Below, piece after piece: positions 25,318 through 36,808 of a stretch of 64,000 nt of DNA. This DNA is from Luteibacter yeojuensis. Lineage in GTDB: Bacteria; Pseudomonadota; Gammaproteobacteria; Xanthomonadales; Rhodanobacteraceae. The stretch is taken from positions 89,224 through 153,223 of the forward strand of contig NZ_JZRB01000007.1 in NCBI RefSeq assembly GCF_000964085.1. Reading direction: 5' to 3'. The notes below the pieces were generated by a model that had not been told where the DNA came from, ran no database searches, and saw only the letters and a program-made list of their open reading frames with translations. The translations under genes and the position numbers were made by a program. Numbering within the stretch: position 1 is the stretch's first letter; each line of letters begins with the position of its first letter.

Positions 25318-26532
25318 ATGTCACAAGAAACCATCGCCCCCACTGGCGCGACCGTGGCGCCGCCGCCGAAGAGCCGTCGCGGCTTCTTCCTGAAGCTTCT
25401 CGTCGTCCTCATCGTCCTCGCCGCCATCGCGTGGACGGTGTGGTACTTCGTCGACGGCCGTTGGTACGAAGATACCGATGACGCGTACGTCAACGGCAAT
25501 GTCGTCCAGATCACCCCGCAGATCGCCGGCACCGTCACCTCCATCGGCGCCGACGACGGCGACCTCGTCCACCAGGGCGATACGCTGGTGAAGCTCGACC
25601 CGAGCGACGCCGAGGTGAACCTGGAAAGCGCCCGCGCCAACCTGGCCAACACCGTGCGCCGCGTGCGCGGCCTGTACAACAACGTGACCTCGGCGCAGGC
25701 CGATGTCGCCGTGCGCCAGACCGCCGTCGACCGCGCCCGCGCCGACTACAACCGCCGCCGTGACCTCGCCAAGAGCGGCGCCATCTCGGCCGAAGAACTG
25801 TCGCACGCGCAGGACACGCTGATCTCCGCGGAAAGCGCGCTGGCCTCCTCGAAGCAATCGTACAGCAGCAGCAAGGTGCTGGTGGACGACACCGTCGTCG
25901 CCTCGCACCCCGATGTGCGCGCCGCCGCCGCCAAGCTGCGTTCGGCCTACCTCGACTTCGTGCGCTCCACCATCGTCGCGCCGGTGGATGGCTACGTCGC
26001 CAAGCGCAGCGTGCAGGTGGGCCAGCGCGTGCAGCCGGGTGCCGCACTGATGGCCGTGGTGCCGCTCCACGAGGTGTGGATCGACGCCAACTTCAAGGAA
26101 ACCCAGCTGACCAAGATGCGCATCGGCCAGCCGGTGGATGTCACCGCCGACGTGTACGGCGGCGACACGGTGTACAAGGCCAAGATCCGCAGCCTCGGCG
26201 TCGGCAGTGGCAGCGCGTTCTCGATCCTGCCGGCGCAGAACGCCACGGGTAACTGGATCAAGATCGTGCAGCGCGTGCCGGTGCGCGTGGTGTTCACCGA
26301 CCCGAAGCAGCTGGAGAAGATGCCGCTGCGCCTGGGCCTGTCGACCAAGGTCACCGTCTCCCTGCACGACCAGAACGGCCCGCTGCTTGCGCAGCAGGCT
26401 CCCACGCAGCCCGAGTTCTCGACGCCCGTGTATGACAAGCAGCTGGCCGATGCCGACAAGGATATCGCCCGCGTCATCCACGAGAACGCGTCGGCCGGCG
26501 AGGGTGCCGAGCAGCAGAAGGCGCCGAAGTAA
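25318..26532 (+). CDS. emrA: EmrA-like membrane fusion protein (HlyD family)
   Basis: The 404-residue adaptor has a cytoplasmic tail, one membrane helix (LLVVLIVLAAIAWTVWYFV, about 25-45), then a biotinyl-lipoyl-like domain (YEDTDDAYVNGNVVQITPQIAGTVTSIGADDGDLVHQGDTLVKLD), a coiled-coil hairpin (about 95-205) and a second lipoyl half (IVAPVDGYVAKRSVQVGQRVQPG). The DDAYVNG motif is typical of EmrA. It links the EmrB pump in the inner membrane with the outer-membrane lipoprotein encoded before it. Twelve bases separate it from emrB. Confidence 0.95.
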   Translation: MSQETIAPTGATVAPPPKSRRGFFLKLLVVLIVLAAIAWTVWYFVDGRWYEDTDDAYVNGNVVQITPQIAGTVTSIGADDGDLVHQGDTLVKLDPSDAEVNLESARANLANTVRRVRGLYNNVTSAQADVAVRQTAVDRARADYNRRRDLAKSGAISAEELSHAQDTLISAESALASSKQSYSSSKVLVDDTVVASHPDVRAAAAKLRSAYLDFVRSTIVAPVDGYVAKRSVQVGQRVQPGAALMAVVPLHEVWIDANFKETQLTKMRIGQPVDVTADVYGGDTVYKAKIRSLGVGSGSAFSILPAQNATGNWIKIVQRVPVRVVFTDPKQLEKMPLRLGLSTKVTVSLHDQNGPLLAQQAPTQPEFSTPVYDKQLADADKDIARVIHENASAGEGAEQQKAPK

Positions 26533-26544
26533 GGAGCCCGCTCC

Positions 26545-28071
26545 ATGAATACGCCATTCCGGCCACCCAACCTGGCGTTGTCCACGGTCGGCCTCTCGCT
26601 CGCGACCTTCATGCAGGTGCTCGACACCACGATCGCGAACGTGTCGCTGCCGACCATCGCGGGCAACCTCGGTGTCAGTTCCAACCAGAGCACGTGGGTG
26701 ATCACGTCGTTCGCGGTAAGCAATGCCATTGCCTTGCCGCTTACCGGCTTCCTCACCCGCCGCTTCGGCGAGACCAAGCTGTTCGTGTGGGCCACGCTGT
26801 TGTTCTCGCTGGCCTCGTTCCTGTGCGGCATCGCGCAGAGCATGAGCATGCTCATCCTGTTCCGCGCCATCCAGGGCGCGGTGGCAGGCCCCATGTACCC
26901 GATCACCCAGTCGTTGCTGATCTCGATCTACCCACCCGCGAAACGCGGCATGGCGCTGGCGCTGCTGGCCATGGTCACCGTCGTGGCGCCCATCGCGGGC
27001 CCCATCCTCGGCGGCTGGATCACCGACAACTACACCTGGCCGTGGATCTTCTTCATCAACGTGCCCATCGGCATCTTCGCCTCCATGGTGGTGGCGAACC
27101 AGATGAAGGGGCGGCCGGAGGTGACCGAGAAGCCGAAGGTCGATTACGTGGGCCTCATCACGCTGATCATCGGCGTGGGTGCGCTGCAGGTGGTGCTCGA
27201 CAAGGGCAATGACGAGGACTGGTTCAACTCCAGCTTCATCGTCATCACCGCCATCATCGCCGCGATCGGCCTGGCCGTGTTCCTTATCTGGGAGCTCACG
27301 GACAAGGACCCGATCGTGAACCTGAAGCTGTTCCGGCACCGCAACTTCCGCATGGGCACGCTGTGCCTCGTGCTGGCATACGCGGCGTTCTTCGCCATCG
27401 GCCTGCTGGTGCCGCAGTGGTTGCAACGCAACGTGGGTTACACCTCCACGTGGGCGGGCTTCGCGTCGGCGCCCCTAGGCATCCTGCCGGTGATCCTCAC
27501 GCCGTTCGTGGGTCGCTACGCGCACAAGTTCGACCTGCGGATACTGGCCTCGGGTGCGTTCATCGTCATGGGCGCCACATGTTTCCTGCGCTCGGAGTTC
27601 TACCTCGAGGTGGACTTCTACCACGTGGCGATGGTGCAGCTGATCCAGGGCCTGGGCGTGGCGCTGTTCTTCATGCCGGTGCTGTCGATCCTGCTCAGCG
27701 ACCTGCAGCCAAACGAAATCGCGGCGGGCTCGGGCCTGGCGACGTTCCTGCGTACGCTGGGCGGCAGCTTCGCGGCATCGCTCACCACGTTCCTGTGGGA
27801 TCACCGCGCCATCGTCCACCACGAGCGCCTGGCCGAGAACATCACGCCGTACAACCAGAACGCCCAGGCGGCGCTCACCCAGATCGGCCATGGCGACCCG
27901 ACGTACGCCGCGGCGTCGGTCAACGGCATGATCACGCAGCAGGCTTACCAGATCTCGTTCAACGAGGTGTTCCACCTGCTCGGCTTTGTGTTCATGGCGC
28001 TGATCCTGGTGGTGTGGCTCGCCAAGCCGCCGTTCGCGGCGAAGGCGGGGCCTGCGGCCTCCGGCCACTGA
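26545..28071 (+). CDS. emrB: EmrB-like multidrug efflux MFS transporter (DHA2 family)
   Basis: The 508-residue protein has about 14 membrane helices and DHA2 motifs: motif D1-like FMQVLDTTIANVSLPTIAGNLG near the N-terminus, motif A-like LTRRFGETKLFVWATLLF and motif C-like AMVTVVAPIAGPILGGWI. It is a proton-driven exporter of hydrophobic drugs and uncouplers working with EmrA and the outer-membrane factor. The ribosome site AAGGAG precedes the ATG. The operon ends 4 bases later in a strong rho-independent terminator, so MarR-OMF-EmrA-EmrB is a complete unit. Confidence 0.95.
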   Translation: MNTPFRPPNLALSTVGLSLATFMQVLDTTIANVSLPTIAGNLGVSSNQSTWVITSFAVSNAIALPLTGFLTRRFGETKLFVWATLLFSLASFLCGIAQSMSMLILFRAIQGAVAGPMYPITQSLLISIYPPAKRGMALALLAMVTVVAPIAGPILGGWITDNYTWPWIFFINVPIGIFASMVVANQMKGRPEVTEKPKVDYVGLITLIIGVGALQVVLDKGNDEDWFNSSFIVITAIIAAIGLAVFLIWELTDKDPIVNLKLFRHRNFRMGTLCLVLAYAAFFAIGLLVPQWLQRNVGYTSTWAGFASAPLGILPVILTPFVGRYAHKFDLRILASGAFIVMGATCFLRSEFYLEVDFYHVAMVQLIQGLGVALFFMPVLSILLSDLQPNEIAAGSGLATFLRTLGGSFAASLTTFLWDHRAIVHHERLAENITPYNQNAQAALTQIGHGDPTYAAASVNGMITQQAYQISFNEVFHLLGFVFMALILVVWLAKPPFAAKAGPAASGH

Positions 28072-28076
28072 AAGCG

Positions 28077-28106
28077 AAAAGGCCCGGCGATGCCGGGCCT
28101 TTTCTT
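28077..28106 (+). terminator. Rho-independent terminator of the emr operon
   Basis: Stem GGCCCGGC (28081-28088) pairs with GCCGGGCC (28092-28099) across a GAT loop, preceded by AAAA and followed by TTTTCTT. It directly follows emrB. Confidence 0.93.
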
Positions 28107-28114
28107 ATGCCTCC

Positions 28115-28181
28115 GTAGGAGCCCACACCCGTGGGCGACAGCTCTTCGCAAAAAGCTGTCGCCCACAGGGTGGGCTCCTAC
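28115..28181. repeat. REP-like inverted repeat, type A
   Basis: GTAGGAGCCCACACCCGTG opens the left arm and GGTGGGCTCCTAC closes the right. The centre (CAGCTCTTCGCAAAAAGCTG) is identical to that of the copy at 50456-50523. It lies between the emr terminator and the convergent pagL gene. Confidence 0.92.
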
Positions 28182-28191
28182 CGAGGTGACG

Positions 28192-28725
28192 TCAGATGTC
28201 GAAGCCGACGCCGATGAGCGCCATGGTTTCGCCGCGGTTGGGCTCTTTGAAGCTGCCGTTTGAGATATGGCGTACCTGGAAGCTCAGGTTCTTCCACTGC
28301 CAGCCCAGGGTGCTCACGAACTGGTACCCCGACGACAGGGCCTGCGTGCGGCCGCCGGCCGTGCCGGCCACCTGGAAGCTGAAGAACAGCGGCTGGTACC
28401 AGTCGCCCTCGCTGCCGTAGTGCAGGCGGGCGCCCAGGGCGCCGACCCACACATTGTTGGTGACGCCCGGGTGCGAGTCGCGGTAGCGGCCGATGTCACG
28501 GCCCTTGATGTAGCCGATGGAGACATCCGGCGACCAGGTAATGCGGCTGGCGCCCATCGGGTGGGCGTCGAACACCGATTCCACGAAGAACGCGTTGGTA
28601 CCGTGGCTATCCATGTAGCTGCGGCCACCCTGCACTTCGATGTGGGTGTCGGCGAAGGCGGGCAGGGTGGCGGCGGAAAGGCTGAGGGCGGCAAGGGCGC
28701 CGAGGGCAACGCGGGACGAGCGCAT
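28192..28725 (-). CDS. pagL: Lipid A 3-O-deacylase PagL-like (acyloxyacyl hydrolase)
   Basis: The 177-residue outer-membrane enzyme removes the 3-O-linked acyl chain of lipid A, softening immune recognition and altering permeability. It has a signal peptide (to about AFADT, residue 26), an eight-strand barrel pattern and the catalytic signature RHISNGS. His153 and Ser155 match the PagL His-x-Ser-Asn site, and Glu166 is a candidate third residue. The C-terminus IGVGFDI fits a barrel end. The neighbours are an efflux operon and a GGDEF-EAL gene, with no lipid A operon, so it is probably a stand-alone envelope-modification gene. Confidence 0.9.
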   Translation of the reverse strand: MRSSRVALGALAALSLSAATLPAFADTHIEVQGGRSYMDSHGTNAFFVESVFDAHPMGASRITWSPDVSIGYIKGRDIGRYRDSHPGVTNNVWVGALGARLHYGSEGDWYQPLFFSFQVAGTAGGRTQALSSGYQFVSTLGWQWKNLSFQVRHISNGSFKEPNRGETMALIGVGFDI

Positions 28726-28943
28726 GGGGTGACCTTATGCTGGGACGTTTATGGGGACGGCATTCACGAACTGGATCGTTCGGTAAATAGTGTTCATCTG
28801 GCGTGAAAAAAGGGGTGGGCGCACCACGATTTCTGCCGAATAGGCGTACGCGTGCTGGCCCATGCCCGTCCATCTCGTCTCAAGCACCGGGTTGCCCGGC
28901 CGATACAGGCCAAGGGCCTCGCCGGAGCGGGGCCGATCCATCG

Positions 28944-31919
28944 ATGGCACGGGGCAGTGGCAAGGTGACAGGGGCAAGCGACAAGGGAGCGACGAAGCGG
29001 CGCGCGCGGCGTATCCGCGTGGCGTTGTGGCTTGCCGCCGCCGCCGTCTCGGTCGGCGTGGTGGCCATCGTCGGCCGCCTTCAGTTCGACGCCTACCAGC
29101 GGATGCTGAGCGCCAGCCAACGGCAGATCGCCGGCGCGGCCTCGGGGGTCCGGCGCATGCTCGACCAGGACATCGACGCCAGCCTCGGCCCGCTGCTGGC
29201 CCTGCGCAACGGCGTAACCAGCCGCGACCCCGGCCCGCTCAGCACCGCCCTGGCCGAAGTGCAGGCGCGCCACCCCGAACTCGCCACCTTCGTCGCGCTG
29301 GATGGCGAGGGCACGGTCATCGCGGCCACCCGCCCATCGCTCATCGACTGGCGCCCCATGCACGATGCGCCGCGCCACGAATCGCTTGGCGCCAGCGTCC
29401 GTGTCGCCGTGGCCCCGGCACGCGACGGGCTGGGGCCCACCGTGCGGGTGCTGGTGGATTCCCGCGTCGCCGACCCGGCGGCGTTCGGCGCCCGCATCGA
29501 CAGCGACCGCGCCACCGACATGCTCCGCCATTCCATGATCAGCGCGAGCGGCGTGCTTACCGTGTTCTCGTCCGAGGGCCATGTTTTCGCGTCGAGCCGC
29601 GACATAGCCTCGCAACGCTGGTCGATCCCGGGCGTGCTACCCGGCGCCACCGGCAGCTACGACGAAGGCGACTACATGTACGCGTGGGCCGCGTCGGCCA
29701 CCTACCCGCTCGTCGTGCGCGTCGGCGTCGACCGCGCGATGATCCGCGCCGAGTGGTACAGCCAGGCCCAGGCCACCGTCATCGCGACGCTGGTGCTGTT
29801 GCTCCTGTTGAACGGCCTGGCCGCGTGGCTGGGCCGCGCGTACCTGCGCCAGGGCACGCTGCTCGAGGCGCTGACGCGCAGCGCGCGCCACCTGGGCGAC
29901 GTGCAGCGCAGTGGCCACATCGGCCTGTGGGAAGCCGACCTCAGCTCGCGCAGCATCCTGTGGTCGGGCCATGTGCATGAGATCACCGGGCTGCCCGTCG
30001 ACCAGATGGGTGGCCGGCTAAGCACCTATTACAAGCTGGTGCACGTGGACGACCAGCCGGCCGCCGTGGCCTGGCTGGAGCGCTTCGCGCACGGCGATGG
30101 CCCGTACGAGCTCGAACACCGCCTGTGCCGCCCCGACGGCAGCGAGGTGCGCGTGAACCTGCGCGCCGCGCGCATCACCAACGAGGTGGGCACCACCATC
30201 CTCGCGGGCACCATCAGCGAGATCACGGCGCTACACGAGACCCGCCAGCGGCTGCGCGAATCCGATCGCGACCTGGCGGCCAGCGAGGCGGCCTACCGCA
30301 AGCTGCTGTCGCGCATGCCGCTGCCGTTGCTGGTGGTGCGCGACGACCATATCGACTACGCCAACCCGCTGGCGGAAGAGCGCCTGGGCATGGAAGGCGA
30401 GAGCCTCACCGGCCGCCATGCGTCGCAGGTGATGGATGCCGACGCGCTCGCCGCGCTGCGCATGGGCAGCAGCGAAGGCACCGGCGTGGCCGCGTGGCTG
30501 GAGCCCATGCAGGGCATGCCGTTCGAAGCCGAGCTCGCGCTTTCCGATTACAAGGATTCGCGGGGCCGCGGCACGCTGGCCATCGTCCGCGACGTGACCG
30601 ACCAGCGCCGCTACGAAGAACGCCTGAACCACCAGGCCACGCACGACGAGCTCACCGGCCTGCCCAACCGCCGCGCGCTGCGCGAACACCTCGACGGCCT
30701 GGTGCGTGAGTGCATCCGCGACAACACCGGCCTCATGGTGCTGTTCATCGACCTTGACCACTTCAAGTTCATCAACGACGCGCTGGGCCATGCGCTTGGC
30801 GACCAGGTGCTGCGCGACGTGACGCTGAAGCTGGGCGACGCGCTCGATGGCCTGGGCCACGTCGGCCGTTTCGGCGGCGATGAGTTCGTGGCCATGCTGC
30901 CGTTCGACGGGCCGCCGGCCAGGGCGCTGGATGTGCTGCCGCGCATCCAGCGCGCCATCGAGGAGCCGCTCGAAGTGGGTGGCACCATGCAGCGCCTGAA
31001 GTGCAGCATCGGCGTGGCCTTCGCCACGCGCGACGGCGCCGACGCCGATACGCTGATCCGCAACGCGGACACGGCCATGTACGACGCGAAGCGTTCGGGC
31101 CGGCACACGTGGAAGCGCTACTCGCCCGAGATGCACGCCACCGCCATGGCGCGCCTCACGGTCATCACCCGCCTCGCCGCCGCCCATCTCGACCAGGAAC
31201 TGGCGCTGGCGTGGCAGACCCAGCACGACAGCGTGACGGGCCGGGCCATCGGCGTGGAGGCGCTGCTGCGCTGGCCCATGGGCCCGGGCGACCTCGGTCG
31301 GCCGGACCGGCTCATACCGTTGCTGGAAGAAACCGGCGCCATCGTGCCCATCGGCCAGTGGGTGCTGCGCGAGGCGTGCCGCCAGCAGCGCCGCGTGCTC
31401 GAGACCCTGGGCGAAGGTTGCCGCGTGGCGGTGAACATCTCGGCCCACCAGCTGGCGCATGCCGACCTGGTGGCCGATGTGCGCCAGGCCCTGCGCGAAA
31501 CCGGGGCGAGTGCGTCGGCGCTGGAACTCGAACTCACCGAAAGCGCGTTCATGGACGAGCCGGAACGCGCCATCCGCACGCTGCACGAGCTGCGCGCCAT
31601 GGGCGTCAGCATCTCGCTGGACGACTTCGGCACCGGGTACTCCAACCTCACCTACCTCTCGCGCCTGCCGCTGGACAAGATCAAGATCGACCGCCACTTC
31701 ACCTCGGCGCTGCTCGAGGACAAGGTCGACGCCTCGATCAGCCGTTCCATCATCTTCCTGGCCCGCAGCCTGAACCTGCAGGTGGTGGCCGAGGGCGTCG
31801 AGACCCAGGGCCAGCGCGAGTGGCTGGAACGCGAAGGCTGCACGGCCATGCAGGGATATCTGTTCTCGCGCCCGGTTCCGCTGGCCGATCTCGAAGGCGA
31901 GGCTGTCGCCCTGCGCTGA
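28944..31919 (+). CDS. Membrane-bound GGDEF-EAL protein with PAS domains
   Basis: The 991-residue protein has two membrane helices (about 25-45 and 270-290) enclosing a periplasmic sensor of about 230 residues of Cache/CHASE-like character. Two PAS-like regions follow (about 310-430 and 445-550), then GGDEF (about 562-725, with intact GGDEF near 644) and EAL (about 735-985, with VEALLRW, LDDFGTGYSNLTYL and EGVET). Both active sites look intact. The inhibitory RxxD motif expected five residues before GGDEF is absent (LDGLGHVGRF precedes it). It could make and degrade c-di-GMP. The ATG at 28944 gives a natural N-terminus. The frame extends upstream to 28803 without support. Confidence 0.92.
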   Translation: MARGSGKVTGASDKGATKRRARRIRVALWLAAAAVSVGVVAIVGRLQFDAYQRMLSASQRQIAGAASGVRRMLDQDIDASLGPLLALRNGVTSRDPGPLSTALAEVQARHPELATFVALDGEGTVIAATRPSLIDWRPMHDAPRHESLGASVRVAVAPARDGLGPTVRVLVDSRVADPAAFGARIDSDRATDMLRHSMISASGVLTVFSSEGHVFASSRDIASQRWSIPGVLPGATGSYDEGDYMYAWAASATYPLVVRVGVDRAMIRAEWYSQAQATVIATLVLLLLLNGLAAWLGRAYLRQGTLLEALTRSARHLGDVQRSGHIGLWEADLSSRSILWSGHVHEITGLPVDQMGGRLSTYYKLVHVDDQPAAVAWLERFAHGDGPYELEHRLCRPDGSEVRVNLRAARITNEVGTTILAGTISEITALHETRQRLRESDRDLAASEAAYRKLLSRMPLPLLVVRDDHIDYANPLAEERLGMEGESLTGRHASQVMDADALAALRMGSSEGTGVAAWLEPMQGMPFEAELALSDYKDSRGRGTLAIVRDVTDQRRYEERLNHQATHDELTGLPNRRALREHLDGLVRECIRDNTGLMVLFIDLDHFKFINDALGHALGDQVLRDVTLKLGDALDGLGHVGRFGGDEFVAMLPFDGPPARALDVLPRIQRAIEEPLEVGGTMQRLKCSIGVAFATRDGADADTLIRNADTAMYDAKRSGRHTWKRYSPEMHATAMARLTVITRLAAAHLDQELALAWQTQHDSVTGRAIGVEALLRWPMGPGDLGRPDRLIPLLEETGAIVPIGQWVLREACRQQRRVLETLGEGCRVAVNISAHQLAHADLVADVRQALRETGASASALELELTESAFMDEPERAIRTLHELRAMGVSISLDDFGTGYSNLTYLSRLPLDKIKIDRHFTSALLEDKVDASISRSIIFLARSLNLQVVAEGVETQGQREWLEREGCTAMQGYLFSRPVPLADLEGEAVALR

Positions 31920-32006
31920 ACAATCCGTTCCGCTGGCGGCGGTTTATCCGCGCCATGGCGATGCCTACATTGGTGATGCCCCCTAGCCACCCCCAGGCAC
32001 ACCGCC

Positions 32007-32783
32007 ATGCAACGCGCACCCGCCCTCTTCGTTTCCCACGGCGCACCCACGTTCGCGCTGGAACCCGGCCTGCTCGGCAGCCAGCTCACGGCGCTGGGCG
32101 AGCGGTTCGAGAACGCCACCGCCATCGTCATCGTCTCGCCGCACTGGCAAACCTGCGGCGTGCGTGTGTCGGGGGCCGCGCGGCCGGCCACCATCCATGA
32201 TTTCGGCGGCTTCGCACCGGAGCTCTATACGCTCAATTACCCCGCGCCCGGGCTGCCTTCGCTCGCCGCCGAAACCGCCGGCCTGCTCATCGACCAGGGC
32301 TTCGCCGCCCTGGTGGACGGCGACCGTGGCCTCGACCACGGGGCATGGGTGCCGTTGCGCTACCTGCGCCCGAATGCCGATACGCCGGTGCTGCAGGTCT
32401 CGATGCCGCACAACCTCGACGTGGACAGCGCGTTGCGCCTGGGCAAGGCGCTGGCGCCGTTGCGCGATCGCGGCGTGGTGGTCGTCGGGTCGGGCAGCCT
32501 CACGCATAACCTGCGCGAGGCGCGGGTGACCCGCGATGCCGAGGAGTACGCCAGGGCCTTCGCGGCATGGGCCCGTTCCGCGGTGCTCGCGGGTGATGTC
32601 GAAGCCTTGCGCGACTACCGCCGGCATGCCCCGTCGGCCTTGCGCGCGCACCCCACCGACGAGCACTACCTGCCGTTGCTGGTGGCCGCCGCCGCGGCAG
32701 GCGACGACAAGCCACTGACCATCGATGGCGGCATAACGTACGGCGTGCTGTCGATGGACTGCTACGCCTGGGGTGTCCATTGA
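32007..32783 (+). CDS. ygiD: DODA-type extradiol dioxygenase, YgiD-like
   Basis: The 258-residue protein belongs to the LigB/DODA superfamily, represented by E. coli YgiD, which opens 4,5-DOPA. Likely metal ligands and active-site residues are His11 (VSHGAP), His46 (SPHW) and the later His in SGSLTHN. HDFGG (His64) and DHGAW are further family motifs. The length is typical. It is cytoplasmic, without a signal peptide. The physiological substrate in bacteria is uncertain, probably a catechol or DOPA-like compound. The next gene starts 82 bases on behind its own promoter, so the two are likely independent. Confidence 0.9.
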   Translation: MQRAPALFVSHGAPTFALEPGLLGSQLTALGERFENATAIVIVSPHWQTCGVRVSGAARPATIHDFGGFAPELYTLNYPAPGLPSLAAETAGLLIDQGFAALVDGDRGLDHGAWVPLRYLRPNADTPVLQVSMPHNLDVDSALRLGKALAPLRDRGVVVVGSGSLTHNLREARVTRDAEEYARAFAAWARSAVLAGDVEALRDYRRHAPSALRAHPTDEHYLPLLVAAAAAGDDKPLTIDGGITYGVLSMDCYAWGVH

Positions 32784-32789
32784 TCGTTA

Positions 32790-32833
32790 TTTTACCCGGG
32801 CACTATTGACGATTAATTTTTACCGGGTAATAT
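32790..32833 (+). promoter_or_regulatory. Promoter of the DUF2239 gene with TTACC operator pair
   Basis: TTGACG (32806-32811) and TAATAT (32828-32833) with a 16-base spacer form a credible promoter. A perfect 11-base palindrome TTACCGGGTAA (32820-32830) overlaps the -10, and TTTACCCGGG (32791-32800) lies just ahead of the -35. The pair of related motifs suggests a repressor binding both. Confidence 0.55.
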
Positions 32834-32865
32834 CTGGCGGGTCTTGGTTAGAAGGATCCACCCCC

Positions 32866-33434
32866 ATGCCAAATCACTACACCGCTTTCGAGGGCACCCG
32901 CCGCGTCGCGGCGGGCACGTTGCCGCTCGTCGCCGAGCGCTGCAAGGCCCTGCTCGACGGCGAACCCAACGCCAGCCCCATCATCTACGACGATCACACC
33001 GGCCGGCCCGTGGACGTGGACTACCGCGGCACCACCCACGACGTGCTGGCGCGCCTGCCTGCCACGGCCGCCGACGGCGAAGCGCCTGCCCGCCGCGGGC
33101 CGGGCCGTCCGAAGCTGGGTGTTGTCGCGCGCGAAGTGACGCTGCTGCCGCGGCACTGGGAATGGCTGGCCACCCAGCCCGGCGGCGCATCCGTGGCGTT
33201 GCGCCGGCTCGTGGAGAACGCCAGCCGCGATAGCGTGGACGCCGACCGCACCCGGCAGGCCGACGAAGCCGTGGACCGCGTGATGCTGGCGTTGGCCGGG
33301 GACCTGGCCGGGTATGAGGAGGCGTCGCGCGCTTACCACCGGCGCGAGGTGGCGCGGTTTAGCGGACTTATCGATGGATGGCCTGCAGACGTCAGGGACT
33401 ACGTGAAGCGCCTGGCGGGCGTGACGCTCGCGGC

Positions 33435-33438
<4 letters not shown>
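32866..33438 (+). CDS. DUF2239 family protein
   Basis: The 190-residue soluble protein has an N-terminal part (YTAFEGTRRVAAGTLPLVAERCKALLD and PIIYDDHTGRPVDVDYRG), a linker PARRGPGRPKLG that looks like an AT-hook (the GRPK core), and a C-terminal helical part beginning VTLLPRHWEWLATQPGGASVALRRLVENA, resembling a ribbon-helix-helix-like or helical pack. Family function is unknown. The AT-hook-like linker is suggestive of DNA binding but unproven. The ATG at 32866 follows AGAAGGATCC. Its stop overlaps the end of the convergent RND gene by 4 bases. Confidence 0.85.
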
Positions 33439-36599
<3,161 letters not shown>

Positions 36600-36729
36600 G
36601 ACACATCCTGTGACAGCGGGAGACCCCGCGCCGCGAACTTTATGCCGTCAGGCGCCTCCTTGTCGCCTGTGCCACCCGTAAGCCCCTGCCGAAAGGCACG
36701 GTAAACCTGTTCGAGCAGGTTTCCGGTCC

Positions 36730-36798
36730 GTAGGAGCCCACCCTGTGGGCGATGGGTGCTTGCGGCAAGACCCGATCGCCCACGGGGTGGGCTCCTAC
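36730..36798. repeat. REP-like inverted repeat, type A
   Basis: The arms begin GTAGGAGCCCACCCTGTGGG and end GGGGTGGGCTCCTAC. It lies between the RND gene start and the end of btuB. Confidence 0.9.
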
Positions 36799-36808
36799 AA
36801 AGCGCGTG

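Noticed and set aside
12202..28181. CRISPR array suggested by recurring repeats
   Set aside because: The repeats are kilobases apart, palindromic and placed between unrelated genes, with no regular spacers and no cas genes.
28803..28943. N-terminal extension of the GGDEF-EAL protein
   Set aside because: The 47 codons have no hydrophobic or domain character and no clear ribosome site. The ATG at 28944 fits the membrane topology better.
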